This document shows positions 8,265 to 16,911 of a stretch of DNA of 50,885 bases, piece after piece. The stretch comes from Psychromonas sp. MB-3u-54 (GTDB taxonomy: Bacteria > Pseudomonadota > Gammaproteobacteria > Enterobacterales > Psychromonadaceae), in NCBI RefSeq assembly GCF_002836415.1, contig NZ_PJBP01000167.1, positions 1 to 50,885 on the forward strand, given 5' to 3'. The notes beneath the pieces were generated by a model. That model did not search any database and was not told where the DNA came from. It was given only the letters and a program-made list of their open reading frames with translations. Made by a program: the position numbers and the translations under genes. How positions within the stretch are numbered: position 1 is the stretch's first letter; every line of letters starts with the position of its first letter.

Positions 8265-9039
8265 GCAGCTTTATCATCAAAGCTTAGTTTATGGGCTGTG
8301 CAGCCTATTATTTTTACCCATATTCGCGACCTTTCTTTATTCCATCTCCTCTTCCTGGGGGGCGAGTATTTTACCCGATGGTCTGAGTTTTAAATGGTAC
8401 CTGCTGCTGTGGCAGGATATCCGTTTTTTTGAGGCGTTTGGGCGTTCGTTATTAATCAGCTGCAGCGCTTTATTACTCTGTGCGGTGCTTATTTTACCGG
8501 TTATGTTTGTGCTGTTTTATTACTTCCCGAAGCTGCAAGGAATATTTAATTTACTGATTTTATTACCCTTTGCTGTGCCTCCTGTGGTCTCGTCCGTGGG
8601 TTTATTACAACTCTATGCAGGCAGTGCCGTGCCGATAGTGGGGACGCCTTGGATTTTAATAGGCACTTACTTCACCATAGCCGTGCCGTTTATGTATCGT
8701 GCTATAGCCAATAGTTTTAGTGCCTTGAACCTGCATGATTTAATGGATTCTGCTCATCTATTAGGTGCAAGCACCACACAAGCATTCTTTATGATAGTAC
8801 TGCCCAACCTTAAAAAAGGGCTGCTTGCGGCGCTATTTTTATCCTTTTCATTTTTATTAGGGGAATTTGTTTTCGCTAATATGTTGGTAGGCACCCGTTA
8901 CGAAACCCTGCAGATTTATTTATACAATATGCGTCAAACCAGCGGGCACTTCACCTCCGCATTGGTTATCAGCTATTTTGCATTTATCTTTTTATTCACC
9001 TGGCTTGCCAGCCGGATCAGCCGAGGTACTCACTCATGA
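8251..9039 (+). CDS. ABC transporter permease (PhnV-like)
   Basis: A 262-residue inner-membrane protein with six hydrophobic segments and an EAA loop (LMDSAHLLGASTTQAFFMIVLP). It is the second half of the heterodimeric channel, of the PotC/PhnV type. Its start lies inside the end of the previous permease gene, and its stop overlaps the ATPase start by 4 bp (ATGA), typical of translational coupling within ABC operons. Confidence 0.87.
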   Translation: MKNAEQLYHQSLVYGLCSLLFLPIFATFLYSISSSWGASILPDGLSFKWYLLLWQDIRFFEAFGRSLLISCSALLLCAVLILPVMFVLFYYFPKLQGIFNLLILLPFAVPPVVSSVGLLQLYAGSAVPIVGTPWILIGTYFTIAVPFMYRAIANSFSALNLHDLMDSAHLLGASTTQAFFMIVLPNLKKGLLAALFLSFSFLLGEFVFANMLVGTRYETLQIYLYNMRQTSGHFTSALVISYFAFIFLFTWLASRISRGTHS

Positions 9040-10052
9040 GTTTTGTCACCGTTAAACACCTGTTAAAACGTTTTGACCAGCATACTGTTTTTGAAGATAT
9101 CAATTTCACCATTAATCAGGGTGAATTTATCACCTTATTAGGGCCGAGTGGCTGTGGGAAATCTACCCTGCTGCGCAGCCTGGCGGGTTTGCATGATCTG
9201 GATTCCGGTGAAATCTGGGTGGATAATAAAAACATCACCGCAGTCCAACCGCAACAACGCGATATTGGTATGGTATTTCAGTCCTACGCTTTATTTCCAA
9301 ATATGACAGTGCAGGAGAATATCGCTTTTGGTTTGAAAATGAAAAAGTTACCTGGTGCGGAAATTAAAAGGCAAGTGGCTAAGATTATTGAGTTGGTCGA
9401 GCTAAGCGGAAAAGAGCGAGTTTACCCGCAGCAATTATCTGGCGGGCAAAGACAGCGCGTCGCTTTGGCACGTGCCTTAGTGGTTAAACCGCAATTATTG
9501 TTGCTCGATGAACCGCTGTCAGCCTTAGATGCGCCTATTCGTAAAAATTTACGTCAGCAAATTAAATCTATTCAAAAAGAGCTCAATCTTACCACCCTAT
9601 TTGTTACCCACGATCAGGAAGAGGCGATGATCCTTTCCGACCGAATATTTCTAATGAACAAAGGAAAAATCGTGCAGCAAGGCAGCGCCGAGGATATTTA
9701 TACGCAGCCCTGTAATGAGTTTGTGGCCAGTTTTATGGGCAACTATAACGTGCTTAGCGCCCCGCAAGCATCACAATTATTAGGTTTAGATATTCAAGGT
9801 AAATTAGCCATTCGTCCCGAATCTATTTATGTACGCGAGAGTGGCCGGGAATATGCGGCGCATATCTCCAAACCTACCCCGGCTATTATTAAAAACCACC
9901 AGCTGTTAGGCAATGTTATCCGTTACCAGGTGCAAGTAAAGGGCTGCGAGATTGCCGTCGATCTCCTCAACCGCTCTTCCGAGCGTTTATTACAACCGGG
10001 TAGCAAATTAGAGTTGCTCTTTAACCTCAACGAACTGCAGCAAGTGAGCTAA
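9036..10052 (+). CDS. ABC transporter ATP-binding protein (PhnT/PotA-like)
   Basis: A 338-residue cytoplasmic ATPase. Walker A is GPSGCGKST (residues 36-44), followed by a Q-loop (MVFQSYALFP), signature LSGGQRQ, Walker B LLLLDEP and the H-loop TLFVTHDQEEA. The C-terminal ~100 residues contain a TOBE-like regulatory domain (LAIRPESIYV...), as in PotA/MalK-type ATPases. It overlaps the upstream permease by 4 bp and is followed by the HAD gene after 2 bp. It powers the importer formed with the two permeases and the binding protein. Confidence 0.9.
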   Translation: MSFVTVKHLLKRFDQHTVFEDINFTINQGEFITLLGPSGCGKSTLLRSLAGLHDLDSGEIWVDNKNITAVQPQQRDIGMVFQSYALFPNMTVQENIAFGLKMKKLPGAEIKRQVAKIIELVELSGKERVYPQQLSGGQRQRVALARALVVKPQLLLLDEPLSALDAPIRKNLRQQIKSIQKELNLTTLFVTHDQEEAMILSDRIFLMNKGKIVQQGSAEDIYTQPCNEFVASFMGNYNVLSAPQASQLLGLDIQGKLAIRPESIYVRESGREYAAHISKPTPAIIKNHQLLGNVIRYQVQVKGCEIAVDLLNRSSERLLQPGSKLELLFNLNELQQVS

Positions 10053-10054
10053 TA

Positions 10055-10711
10055 ATGAGTGATCCTTTAACCATATTTGATTTAGATGAAACCTTAATTT
10101 CCGGTGATAGCGGGCTGATTTGGAATGAATTTCTGGTCCAGCAAGGTATTATTACGAACCCCGGTTTTTTACAGGAAGACAGGCGTTTAATGGCGTTATA
10201 CGCTTTGGGTGAATTAGATATGCAAGCCTATCTGCATTTTGTGATGGACCCGATTAGTCAATTGCCCTGCGCAGAAGTAGACCGTTTAGCTGAATTATGC
10301 GTGACCCAGCAGATATTACCGCGCTTATACCCTCAGGCAAAAAGCATGTTGGCGGATTTACAAGCGCAGAAAATCGATACCCTGATGATCTCCGCAACGG
10401 TCAGTTTTTTAGTGGAAAAAGTGGCAAAAAAACTCGCTTTCAAAGATGCTATGGGCATTAATTTAGTCGTAGAAAATGGCTGTTATAGCGCGCAGATTTC
10501 AGGTACGGCAACTTATCGCAGCGGTAAAGTAAAACGCCTTAAGCAATGGCTGGCTGAGCAGCCTACTGTATTTGCACCCATTGATTTTTATACTGACTCG
10601 ATTAATGATTTACCGCTGTGTCTGCACGTCGATCATCCCACTATGGTTAATCCCTGTGCGCAATTAAAAAAACAAGCACAACGCTACCAATGGCCGGTTC
10701 TTGCCTGGTAA
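10055..10711 (+). CDS. HAD-IB family phosphatase (SerB-like fold)
   Basis: A 218-residue cytoplasmic protein with all HAD motifs: FDLDETL (nucleophile Asp9, general acid Asp11), ISATVSF (motif II), Lys in SGKVKRLKQW (motif III) and DFYTDSINDLPL (motif IV acidic pair). It resembles the HAD-IB-hyp1/phosphoserine-phosphatase-like group. It is the last gene of the operon, 2 bp after the ATPase. With the phosphodiesterase upstream, a two-step release of phosphate from an imported compound is the natural reading, but the substrate is unknown. A rho-independent terminator follows. Confidence 0.82.
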   Translation: MSDPLTIFDLDETLISGDSGLIWNEFLVQQGIITNPGFLQEDRRLMALYALGELDMQAYLHFVMDPISQLPCAEVDRLAELCVTQQILPRLYPQAKSMLADLQAQKIDTLMISATVSFLVEKVAKKLAFKDAMGINLVVENGCYSAQISGTATYRSGKVKRLKQWLAEQPTVFAPIDFYTDSINDLPLCLHVDHPTMVNPCAQLKKQAQRYQWPVLAW

Positions 10712-10824
10712 CGCTGTTTTAGCAAAGCGGTGGAAAAGCCGATATTTAATCGCTGTCGGCAGATCTTCCATAAAATCTCGGGAATAGGTGCATACTACTG
10801 AGATCTACGACAGGATTATTTCTT

Positions 10825-10869
10825 AAGGTCTTGAGCTCCTTGAACACTCAAGACCTTCGCCTCTTTTTC
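10825..10869 (+). terminator. Rho-independent terminator of the ABC/HAD operon
   Basis: An 11-bp perfect stem (AAGGTCTTGAG at 10825-10835, complement at 10847-10857) with an 11-nt loop, followed by CGCCTCTTTTTCT. It lies 113 bp after the HAD stop. Confidence 0.75.
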
Positions 10870-10973
10870 TGTAAGCTGCCAGATCACCTTAAATACTGCA
10901 ATTTCCCCAAGGGTTTTTAAATGACTTAATTTTGGTGGTTTTTGGTTTTACAGCGACGATTTTTGCATCCCTG

Positions 10974-11318
10974 TTAGAGGCCATAGTTAGCATCTACTAA
11001 ATCCCCTACCTCAACGTTTTTAATAAGTGATTTTTCCTCTAACCATTTTGATAAGGCCTGACGATCTTCTTCTGAAACTGAGCCGTACCGATCACTTGAA
11101 GACACGAAAGTATCAAATACATCAAGTCCACCTCCACCAGCAATCATTAAGTTTCTCGATTCAACAAAATCTACTATTTCATCCAGAAAAGGGTCTAAAG
11201 CAGTTTCATCCATCTCCTTAAAGCTTAATGACACTTCAAATCCATAAACTGTGTATTCGTTAACATATAATTTTTTACGAAGTCGACGGCTTCTTTTTAC
11301 ATTCTGATCAATCTTCAT
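10974..11318 (-). CDS. yggL: YggL family protein (DUF469)
   Basis: I choose the ATG at 11318 (MKIDQNVKRSRRLRKK) because AGAGAGG lies just 5 nt upstream; the ATG at 11339 would add seven residues covering that RBS. The 114-residue protein matches E. coli YggL in length and in RSRRLRKKLYVNEYTVYGF near the N-terminus. YggL is reported to associate with the 50S ribosome; its precise role is unclear. It is a single gene, and a structured gene-poor region lies upstream. Confidence 0.85.
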   Translation of the reverse strand: MKIDQNVKRSRRLRKKLYVNEYTVYGFEVSLSFKEMDETALDPFLDEIVDFVESRNLMIAGGGGLDVFDTFVSSSDRYGSVSEEDRQALSKWLEEKSLIKNVEVGDLVDANYGL

Positions 11319-11339
11319 TTTGCCTCTCTTGTATTTCAT

Positions 11340-11833
11340 TTATCAGGTCACAAAATATAAAGCTGAATATCTATCTTAAACATTCGCTTAGCTTATGATT
11401 AAACCACCTATTCTGGTTTAACACCATCATTCACTGCGTTCGCTTGCTGCCCGTGTCTTATTCAAGTCGTGCAGGAAAATAACCCTTCGGAATAATAACT
11501 GGACAGCAGTGCGGCGAGATAAGTCGGTATTAGATTAGAGCCTTAGTTCGCTAAGGTTAGTGAACCGCTGAACCCCCGATTGATGGGCTTTGTATCCTAA
11601 GGTGCCGAGTTAAGCGCTGACAGGGGAAGCCACAGGCCGCTTATTTTGAAATCTTGCATAATTAAGGTGGTTGACCTTGTTGGGTGAGGAGGAAGGCAAT
11701 ACGATAAATAGTCCTGTTACCGGGCGGAACTTCCTGGCGATTTTATCTCAAGTGAAAAATGGGAAATCCGTCTGTTGAATTATTTAATAATGATTTTAAA
11801 CTACTGGGTATCCCTCCTTTTATGATTATTAGA
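11340..11833. other. Structured, ORF-free stretch; possible group II intron 5' fragment
   Basis: From about 11509 the sequence turns GC- and purine-rich compared with its surroundings and is full of short helices. One hairpin has arms CCTTAG and CTAAGG with loop TTCG; the strings GTGAACCGCTGAACCCC and TTAAGCGCTGACAGGGGA stand out. It begins GTGCGGCGAGATAA, which resembles the conserved 5' start of group II introns (GTGCG...AGATA). No reverse-transcriptase ORF is present. I believe it is an intron remnant, but that rests on resemblance only. Confidence 0.3.
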
Positions 11834-12046
11834 CTACATCGAACCGTGCGCTCTGCGCGAATCGAACCATTCGCCCTTGGTGATTTGCCACTTGTCTAAT
11901 AATACGTGATCACCTTTGTCTTCAACTCTTGCAGTAAAATCGGAAACAGCATGTTTATTAAAAGCCTCGATAAACGTATGAACTTCCATAGTAGTCGAAT
12001 TTAATTCTTCTTTGGTAGGGAATCTACGTAGTACCATAAGTGCCAT
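11834..12046 (-). CDS. Small hypothetical protein (70 residues)
   Basis: A clear RBS (AAAGGAAAA) lies 4-5 nt before the ATG at 12046. The peptide has balanced composition with no membrane segment, and I do not recognise a family. It contains EVHTFIEAFNKHAVSDF and ends SRRAHGSM. It lies between two structured stretches that may be intron fragments. Probably a real small cytoplasmic protein. Confidence 0.45.
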   Translation of the reverse strand: MALMVLRRFPTKEELNSTTMEVHTFIEAFNKHAVSDFTARVEDKGDHVLLDKWQITKGEWFDSRRAHGSM

Positions 12047-12420
12047 TTGTTTTTCCTTTTTTGATTGATGATTATATAACCCATAACGAGGCTGTAGAAT
12101 TGCTCATTTTCAGCCTGCCTATTTAAAATGAAGCTCACGGTATTTTATATTTACTTGATGTTCAACATATTAATTTATGATGGGTATTTTCCCTTGGCTT
12201 AATGTAAGTTTTATGGGGCTGTTTATGACTATCCACTTTTTAGCGAATAATTTTGCTAATGCATGATTCAAAGTATGATCAGAAATATAGGCTGGAGGTT
12301 ATTGGTTCTTCTTGATGGCAGAACCACAAGTCCGCATGTGCACAGCTGGTGGGGGGGGGGATGTACAGTCAAGTATATAAGTAACACTTCGTTATACATA
12401 CATAGGTGACAGTTTACAGT
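12047..12420. other. Intergenic stretch ending in a 10-G run
   Basis: No ORF of note. At about 12307-12360 the sequence GGCAGAACCACAAGTCCGCA continues into GCTGG and a run of ten G. This tail resembles the 3' part of some bacterial group II introns and may pair with the 5'-like fragment near 11509. The poly-G run itself would be prone to slippage. Nothing else was seen before the yicC-tail repeat at 12421. Confidence 0.3.
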
Positions 12421-12509
12421 CCAGTAAAAACAACAAAGCCCCGATATACGGGGCTTTGAGTGTAATAATTAACAACCTGAAACAGGCTAAAACATTACTC
12501 TATGTTTTG
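12421..12509 (-). repeat. Left copy of the 89-bp yicC 3'-end repeat (attL-like)
   Basis: It matches 21890-21978 at 86 of 89 positions by eye. It contains the last five codons of yicC (VQNIE), its stop codon and the yicC terminator (AAAGCCCCG...CGGGGCTTT). Similarity stops after 12509. Together with the right copy it brackets 9.4 kb of accessory genes, the layout left when an element integrates into the 3' end of a gene and restores it. Confidence 0.8.
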
Positions 12510-13012
12510 TACATAACTACGGAGTGATAAGTTTAATTGATTTTAAATCAGTAAGTTATGGAGTATTGGCTCAAGATAAAGCTGTCTGTGTCACCAGTTG
12601 GGTTGCTTCAGCCTAAATATAAGGGGTTATATCTCTATTATGTTATGACTCATCAAAAATAACCTTATGTTCTATTGCTTCGACGAAACTGCAATGACCA
12701 ACTAAATATAGTCACGCTTTAGAGTTATTTTTTGCAATTTACAAACATTAGGTACTAACACCCTAAGCGCATTACAAACTAAGACGAAGCGACTAAATGC
12801 TATGCTCGTTATCGGGAGTAAGCGAGCATTAGTTTTTTACAAAGGAGGTGCTTAGAGGCACATTGCTCCTTACGATCTACTTTTTAAGTGTGCCATTCTG
12901 GTAAGGTTTGTAGGCTTGACCGTTTTTACCCTAATGGATCCCTTCAAAGGCTGAAAATATGGCTGAATTAAACAAGGGGCCATTATAGAATAGCCCTTGT
13001 CCAATCTGCACA
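12510..13012. other. Intergenic stretch with a terminator-like hairpin
   Basis: No gene found. At 12802-12838 a 7-bp stem (ATGCTCG and complement, 14-nt loop) is followed by TAGTTTTTT, a terminator shape on the plus strand, but no plus-strand gene precedes it. A second small stem (AAGGAG ... CTCCTT) follows at about 12842-12871. This could be the edge of a lost gene. Confidence 0.35.
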
Positions 13013-16000
13013 TTAGTAATAATACTTCAGCCCAACGCCTAAAAATTCAATATCATTTTTATCTAGTGAATAGTGATCATACAAAAGGCTTACCTCCATA
13101 TCATCTAACCATTTATAGCCCAGCTCTGCGCCATAAAAAAGATCATGGCCGCTGTCGTTAACATGCGTTGATGAAGCGCTATCATTTCTTAACTGGGCAG
13201 CACTTTTACTTTTCCAGTTAAACTGGCCCAAGTGTCCTTGTACAAAAAAACGCTCTGTTAGCATAAATTGGTATCCCACACTGGCACCCCAACCATCGGC
13301 TGATTGAGGCTGCACCTCGGAAACAAGTTGTTGAAATTCATCAGGATAAATGGCCTGACCGTTGATCGTAGCATCAAATCCCCCTAAATCCTGATAACCC
13401 ACTATCAGTTGCCAATGCTCAAGAACCCCCTCCTCAAAACGGTAAATGGCGTCGACTCCCCAACCCTGGCCTTTATCATCTAACGATGTGACCTGTGCAT
13501 CTGCACCCAAATTAGCGAGTTGCTGATTTAACTCGTCATTACTAATGTCAGCTTTTGTTTGTCCATAGTTAACGGCGGTACCCCAATCAGCTTTGGCAGG
13601 CAGACTTATTGCGTTAACCAGCAACAGCAGGGCGATAAAGCCTCTTTTTTTTCTGATTATAAACACAGGGGTTAGTAACAACATCCATATTGACATAGCG
13701 CCACCTGATTTTGATTTATTATCCACAACAACGGGTTGATAGGCCTTAACGGTCACGGTCACCGTACCGCTAGCTGTTCCACCATTGCCATCGCTAATGC
13801 TGTAAACTAAGGTATCATTACCAACAAAATCGGTTGCCGGCATATAGCTAATTTGCAGCCCACTTATACTTACTTCCCCAAAATCAGCCGAGACATTGGA
13901 AATAGTTAAACTATCACCGTCTTCATCACTGATCATGTTCGTAACATCAATGATTAGCAGGCTATTCCATAAGACGCTTTGCGTCGTATTTTGCGCAGTT
14001 GGCATATTATTGCCATTACGGTAAACACTGACGCCACTCGGATCAACAATGGTGCCATTGGCTAAGCCGTCATTATCATTCGGACCACCATCATTGATCA
14101 TTAACTGCACACACCAATCACCCTCATTAAGACCCAATTTCCATGATGCATCTTGTGGTGGAGGACAATAGCCACGGTGTCCCGGTGATGAAAATACCGC
14201 ATTATTGGCATTTTTAACATATTCCATCCAACCCGCTGTTTTTGAGTATTTACGATAAACCGCATCGGCCGGAATAGGTAAAAGTTGTGGTAATACAATG
14301 TAGTATTTTTGCCCTGCTTGAGGAAGGCCATAAGCAATGTAGTCAAATATACCACCAACATTAATGGCATCATCATCATTACCGACAGAATTTGCTAGAT
14401 CTTGCTCATTGAGCAAGCTACCGCCACTTTCGTTACCTGCTGAAGCGGCGCCTTTTCTTAAGCAAACACCCGCGTCACCTTCAACCAAGAAACTTAGTTG
14501 CTGACTCACTTTTTCAGGGGTAACATTACAGGCTGTAATGGCATCCTGATAATCGGGAATACCATCTTTATCTTGATCGCCATACCCTTCTTGTGAGTCG
14601 GGGATCAGGTCGCCATCACTATCTGCTGCGGTTAATACTGGTAACGCCGTTATCACCTCTAGGTAAACCTCTGCGCGCGTTGATTTAACGGGATTACCAT
14701 TATCGGTTACGGTGACACTAATCGGGTAAATACCCTCAGTTAATGTGTCAAGGGCAATAGAGATTGCTGCCGCATCTTTATTACTGAGCAGGGATTGCAG
14801 TGCATCATTACTACTTGCCCATTGATAATAGTGCGTATCAAGTTCATTAGCATCAGATACTTGAGCTCTGATATTCACCTCGCCGCCATCTCGAGTTAAC
14901 AAGAAACGTTGTTGTTGTCCTTGTTCAACCAACAGCGCAACTTCAGGTGACAGATTGCCTTCGCTGATGGTGATTATTTGACTGGCTTGTGGAGATACAT
15001 TGACCGTATCCGATAGCAAAATTCGGATCGTTTCTGACTCATCAAATTCATTGTCAGTGAACACGTTAAAATTGATTAGCGCTTCATTGCTGCTGTCAAT
15101 ACTGACTTCCCCAGCAACGAGATCATGATCTTCTCCGCTTACAGCAGAGCCTGATACGCTAAATGGCACCACAACAGGATAACCAGGTGAATTACCGTTA
15201 AGCATAACTTTTAATTCGACTTTGTTGCCTTCGGCCACAGTTTGATCTTTGCTAATTGACACTAGAGGATGAATTAATACATTCTGTGCCGATACTGTTT
15301 TATTACCCTTGCTATCAATGGCTTGCCAATATACTTGATGTGCACCAGGAGAAAACATGGTTTTTCCGTCAACCAGTGATGTAGCGACAGGGTTGCCTAA
15401 GTAATCAATCGCGGTAGCAACACCCAATTTAGCCTTGGTAAATAATCCCGAGGCCTTCACTTCAATATCATTAGGCAAGGTGATTTCTGGTGCGCTTTCA
15501 GGCAAGGCACCATTAATAGTTAAGCTAACATAAGCTTTATCTTTGCCTTGCTGCCCATCATCAACTAAGTATTCAAGATTCACAGTACCAATGAAGCCTT
15601 GCTCTGCCTGATAAAGTAGTTGATTCTCAACAATGCTGACGGATCCAATCGCGGCAGAAGCACCTGTAATAGTTAGTGAATCAGTATCAATATCACTGTC
15701 ATTGTCCAGCACTGCGAGCATATATTGGTTAGTGGCCGTTTGGGCGAAACTAAATTGATCATCTTGTGCGATGGGGATGTCGTTGACCGATGCGACCGTC
15801 ACATTAACAGTTTTATCTGTACTGAAACCTTGACCGTCGGTCAAAGTAACCACAAAAGAATCAACACCGTTATAGTTCGCTATTGGCGTATACAGAATGT
15901 CGTTAGCCGTAATAGTCAGTGAGCCATGTTCAGGCTTAGTTTGTTCTGTTACTGTTACCGTATCATTATCAATATCAGTGTAACTAAACGCTAACGTTTT

Positions 16001-16630
16001 ATTGCCGTCTTCATCAACCGTCAAGGTGCTATCGATGGTAATAACCGGTTTATCGTTAATTGAGCTGATCGTCACGTTGATGGTTTTATCTATACTGAAA
16101 CCTTGACCGTCGGTTAAGGTCACCACAAAGCTGTCCATACCGTTATAGTTCGCTATTGGCCTATACAGAATATCACCCGCGGTGATCACCAGTGAGCCAT
16201 GCTCCGGCGCCGTTTTTTCTGTTGCTGTTACCGTATCCTTATCGATGTCGGTGTAGCTAAAGGACAGGGTTTGATTGCCGTCTTCATCAACCGTTAGGGT
16301 ATTGTCAATGGTAATAACCGGCTCATCATTAATATTCGCAACGGTAATAGTAAAGTGCTGCTCTGCTTGCACATTATCATTATCAACAACAATCAGAGTG
16401 ACATCATTTGCGCCGACATTATCGTTACTTGGGGTGCCAATTAAGGTTGCACTTCCGTTTCCTAAATCAGATAGAGTCAACCATGAAAACAAACATGCCA
16501 CCCATTTCAAAAAACAACCATGCCACCCATTTTTAAAAAACAACCAAAAAACAACCATGCAAACAACCATGCCACCCATTTCTCTAATGAAAACAAACAT
16601 GCCACCCATTTCAAAAAACAACCATGCCAC
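13013..16630 (-). CDS. Large cadherin/Ig-repeat surface protein with C-terminal beta-barrel; 5' end formed by a repeat array
   Basis: A 1205-residue ORF, numbered from 16630. Residues 1-49 are encoded by a tandem DNA array and are not a real domain. From W50 an Ig-like (He_PIG) fragment starts mid-domain (WLTLSDLGNGSATLIGTP). Three cadherin/tandem-95 modules follow (about 103-375; the first two nearly identical), then a Calx-beta-like module (about 454-557). Next come Ca-binding DxDxDG repeats (about 667-695: DSDGDLIPD, DQDKDGIPD) and another cadherin-like module. At about 975-997 there is a GlyGly-CTERM-like tail (SGGAMSIWMLLL...RKKR), then a second hydrophobic stretch ending AKA, then about 190 residues of alternating beta-strands ending LGVGLKYYY, an outer-membrane barrel. 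The native N-terminus and signal peptide are missing, so this is either a 5'-truncated gene or one switched by the array. Confidence 0.7.
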   Translation of the reverse strand: MAWLFFEMGGMFVFIREMGGMVVCMVVFWLFFKNGWHGCFLKWVACLFSWLTLSDLGNGSATLIGTPSNDNVGANDVTLIVVDNDNVQAEQHFTITVANINDEPVITIDNTLTVDEDGNQTLSFSYTDIDKDTVTATEKTAPEHGSLVITAGDILYRPIANYNGMDSFVVTLTDGQGFSIDKTINVTISSINDKPVITIDSTLTVDEDGNKTLAFSYTDIDNDTVTVTEQTKPEHGSLTITANDILYTPIANYNGVDSFVVTLTDGQGFSTDKTVNVTVASVNDIPIAQDDQFSFAQTATNQYMLAVLDNDSDIDTDSLTITGASAAIGSVSIVENQLLYQAEQGFIGTVNLEYLVDDGQQGKDKAYVSLTINGALPESAPEITLPNDIEVKASGLFTKAKLGVATAIDYLGNPVATSLVDGKTMFSPGAHQVYWQAIDSKGNKTVSAQNVLIHPLVSISKDQTVAEGNKVELKVMLNGNSPGYPVVVPFSVSGSAVSGEDHDLVAGEVSIDSSNEALINFNVFTDNEFDESETIRILLSDTVNVSPQASQIITISEGNLSPEVALLVEQGQQQRFLLTRDGGEVNIRAQVSDANELDTHYYQWASSNDALQSLLSNKDAAAISIALDTLTEGIYPISVTVTDNGNPVKSTRAEVYLEVITALPVLTAADSDGDLIPDSQEGYGDQDKDGIPDYQDAITACNVTPEKVSQQLSFLVEGDAGVCLRKGAASAGNESGGSLLNEQDLANSVGNDDDAINVGGIFDYIAYGLPQAGQKYYIVLPQLLPIPADAVYRKYSKTAGWMEYVKNANNAVFSSPGHRGYCPPPQDASWKLGLNEGDWCVQLMINDGGPNDNDGLANGTIVDPSGVSVYRNGNNMPTAQNTTQSVLWNSLLIIDVTNMISDEDGDSLTISNVSADFGEVSISGLQISYMPATDFVGNDTLVYSISDGNGGTASGTVTVTVKAYQPVVVDNKSKSGGAMSIWMLLLTPVFIIRKKRGFIALLLLVNAISLPAKADWGTAVNYGQTKADISNDELNQQLANLGADAQVTSLDDKGQGWGVDAIYRFEEGVLEHWQLIVGYQDLGGFDATINGQAIYPDEFQQLVSEVQPQSADGWGASVGYQFMLTERFFVQGHLGQFNWKSKSAAQLRNDSASSTHVNDSGHDLFYGAELGYKWLDDMEVSLLYDHYSLDKNDIEFLGVGLKYYY

Positions 16631-16725
16631 CCATTTTTAAAAAACAACCAAAAAACAACCATGCAAACAACCATGCCACCCATTTCTCTACAAACAACCA
16701 TGCCACCCATTTCTCTAAACAAAAA
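16486..16725. repeat. Tandem array at the 5' end of the surface-protein gene (104-bp higher-order unit)
   Basis: The 14-mer CATGCCACCCATTT occurs seven times (starts 16494, 16519, 16568, 16598, 16623, 16672, 16699). The first three and second three are spaced identically, giving an exact 104-bp higher-order period, with one further partial copy. Spacers are A/C-rich (AAAAAACAACC). The array reads open in several frames, which accounts for overlapping short ORFs here. 104 is not a multiple of 3, so copy-number change shifts frame. Confidence 0.85.
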
Positions 16726-16774
16726 AACAGCCTCTTTCAACATTCATTGCGGTAGTCTTTTATAGTTATTCAAA

Positions 16775-16805
16775 CGCATAAATTGAAATTTTTTCAATTT
16801 ATGCG
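16775..16805. terminator. 14-bp stem hairpin between transposase and surface-protein gene
   Basis: A perfect 14-bp stem (CGCATAAATTGAAA and complement) with a 3-nt loop. The AT-rich stem has no long T-run on either side. It lies downstream of the transposase and upstream of the array, so it may terminate transposase transcription or be a REP-like palindrome recognised by that transposase family (inference). Confidence 0.4.
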
Positions 16806-16911
16806 GCTTTAGATTGTGAAATATGAGGAGTCTGGTCGTTTTAAACCCATGGCAGAAGCTTGATATCAATCAAGTGGGAAATTACTTACAGGTAATTGAA
16901 GAAATTAAACT

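Noticed and set aside
16860-16873. Perfect FNR-like site TTGATATCAATCAA
   Set aside because: It matches TTGAT-N4-ATCAA, but it sits at the transposase 3' end, far from any clear start codon. A short AT-rich palindrome can arise by chance.
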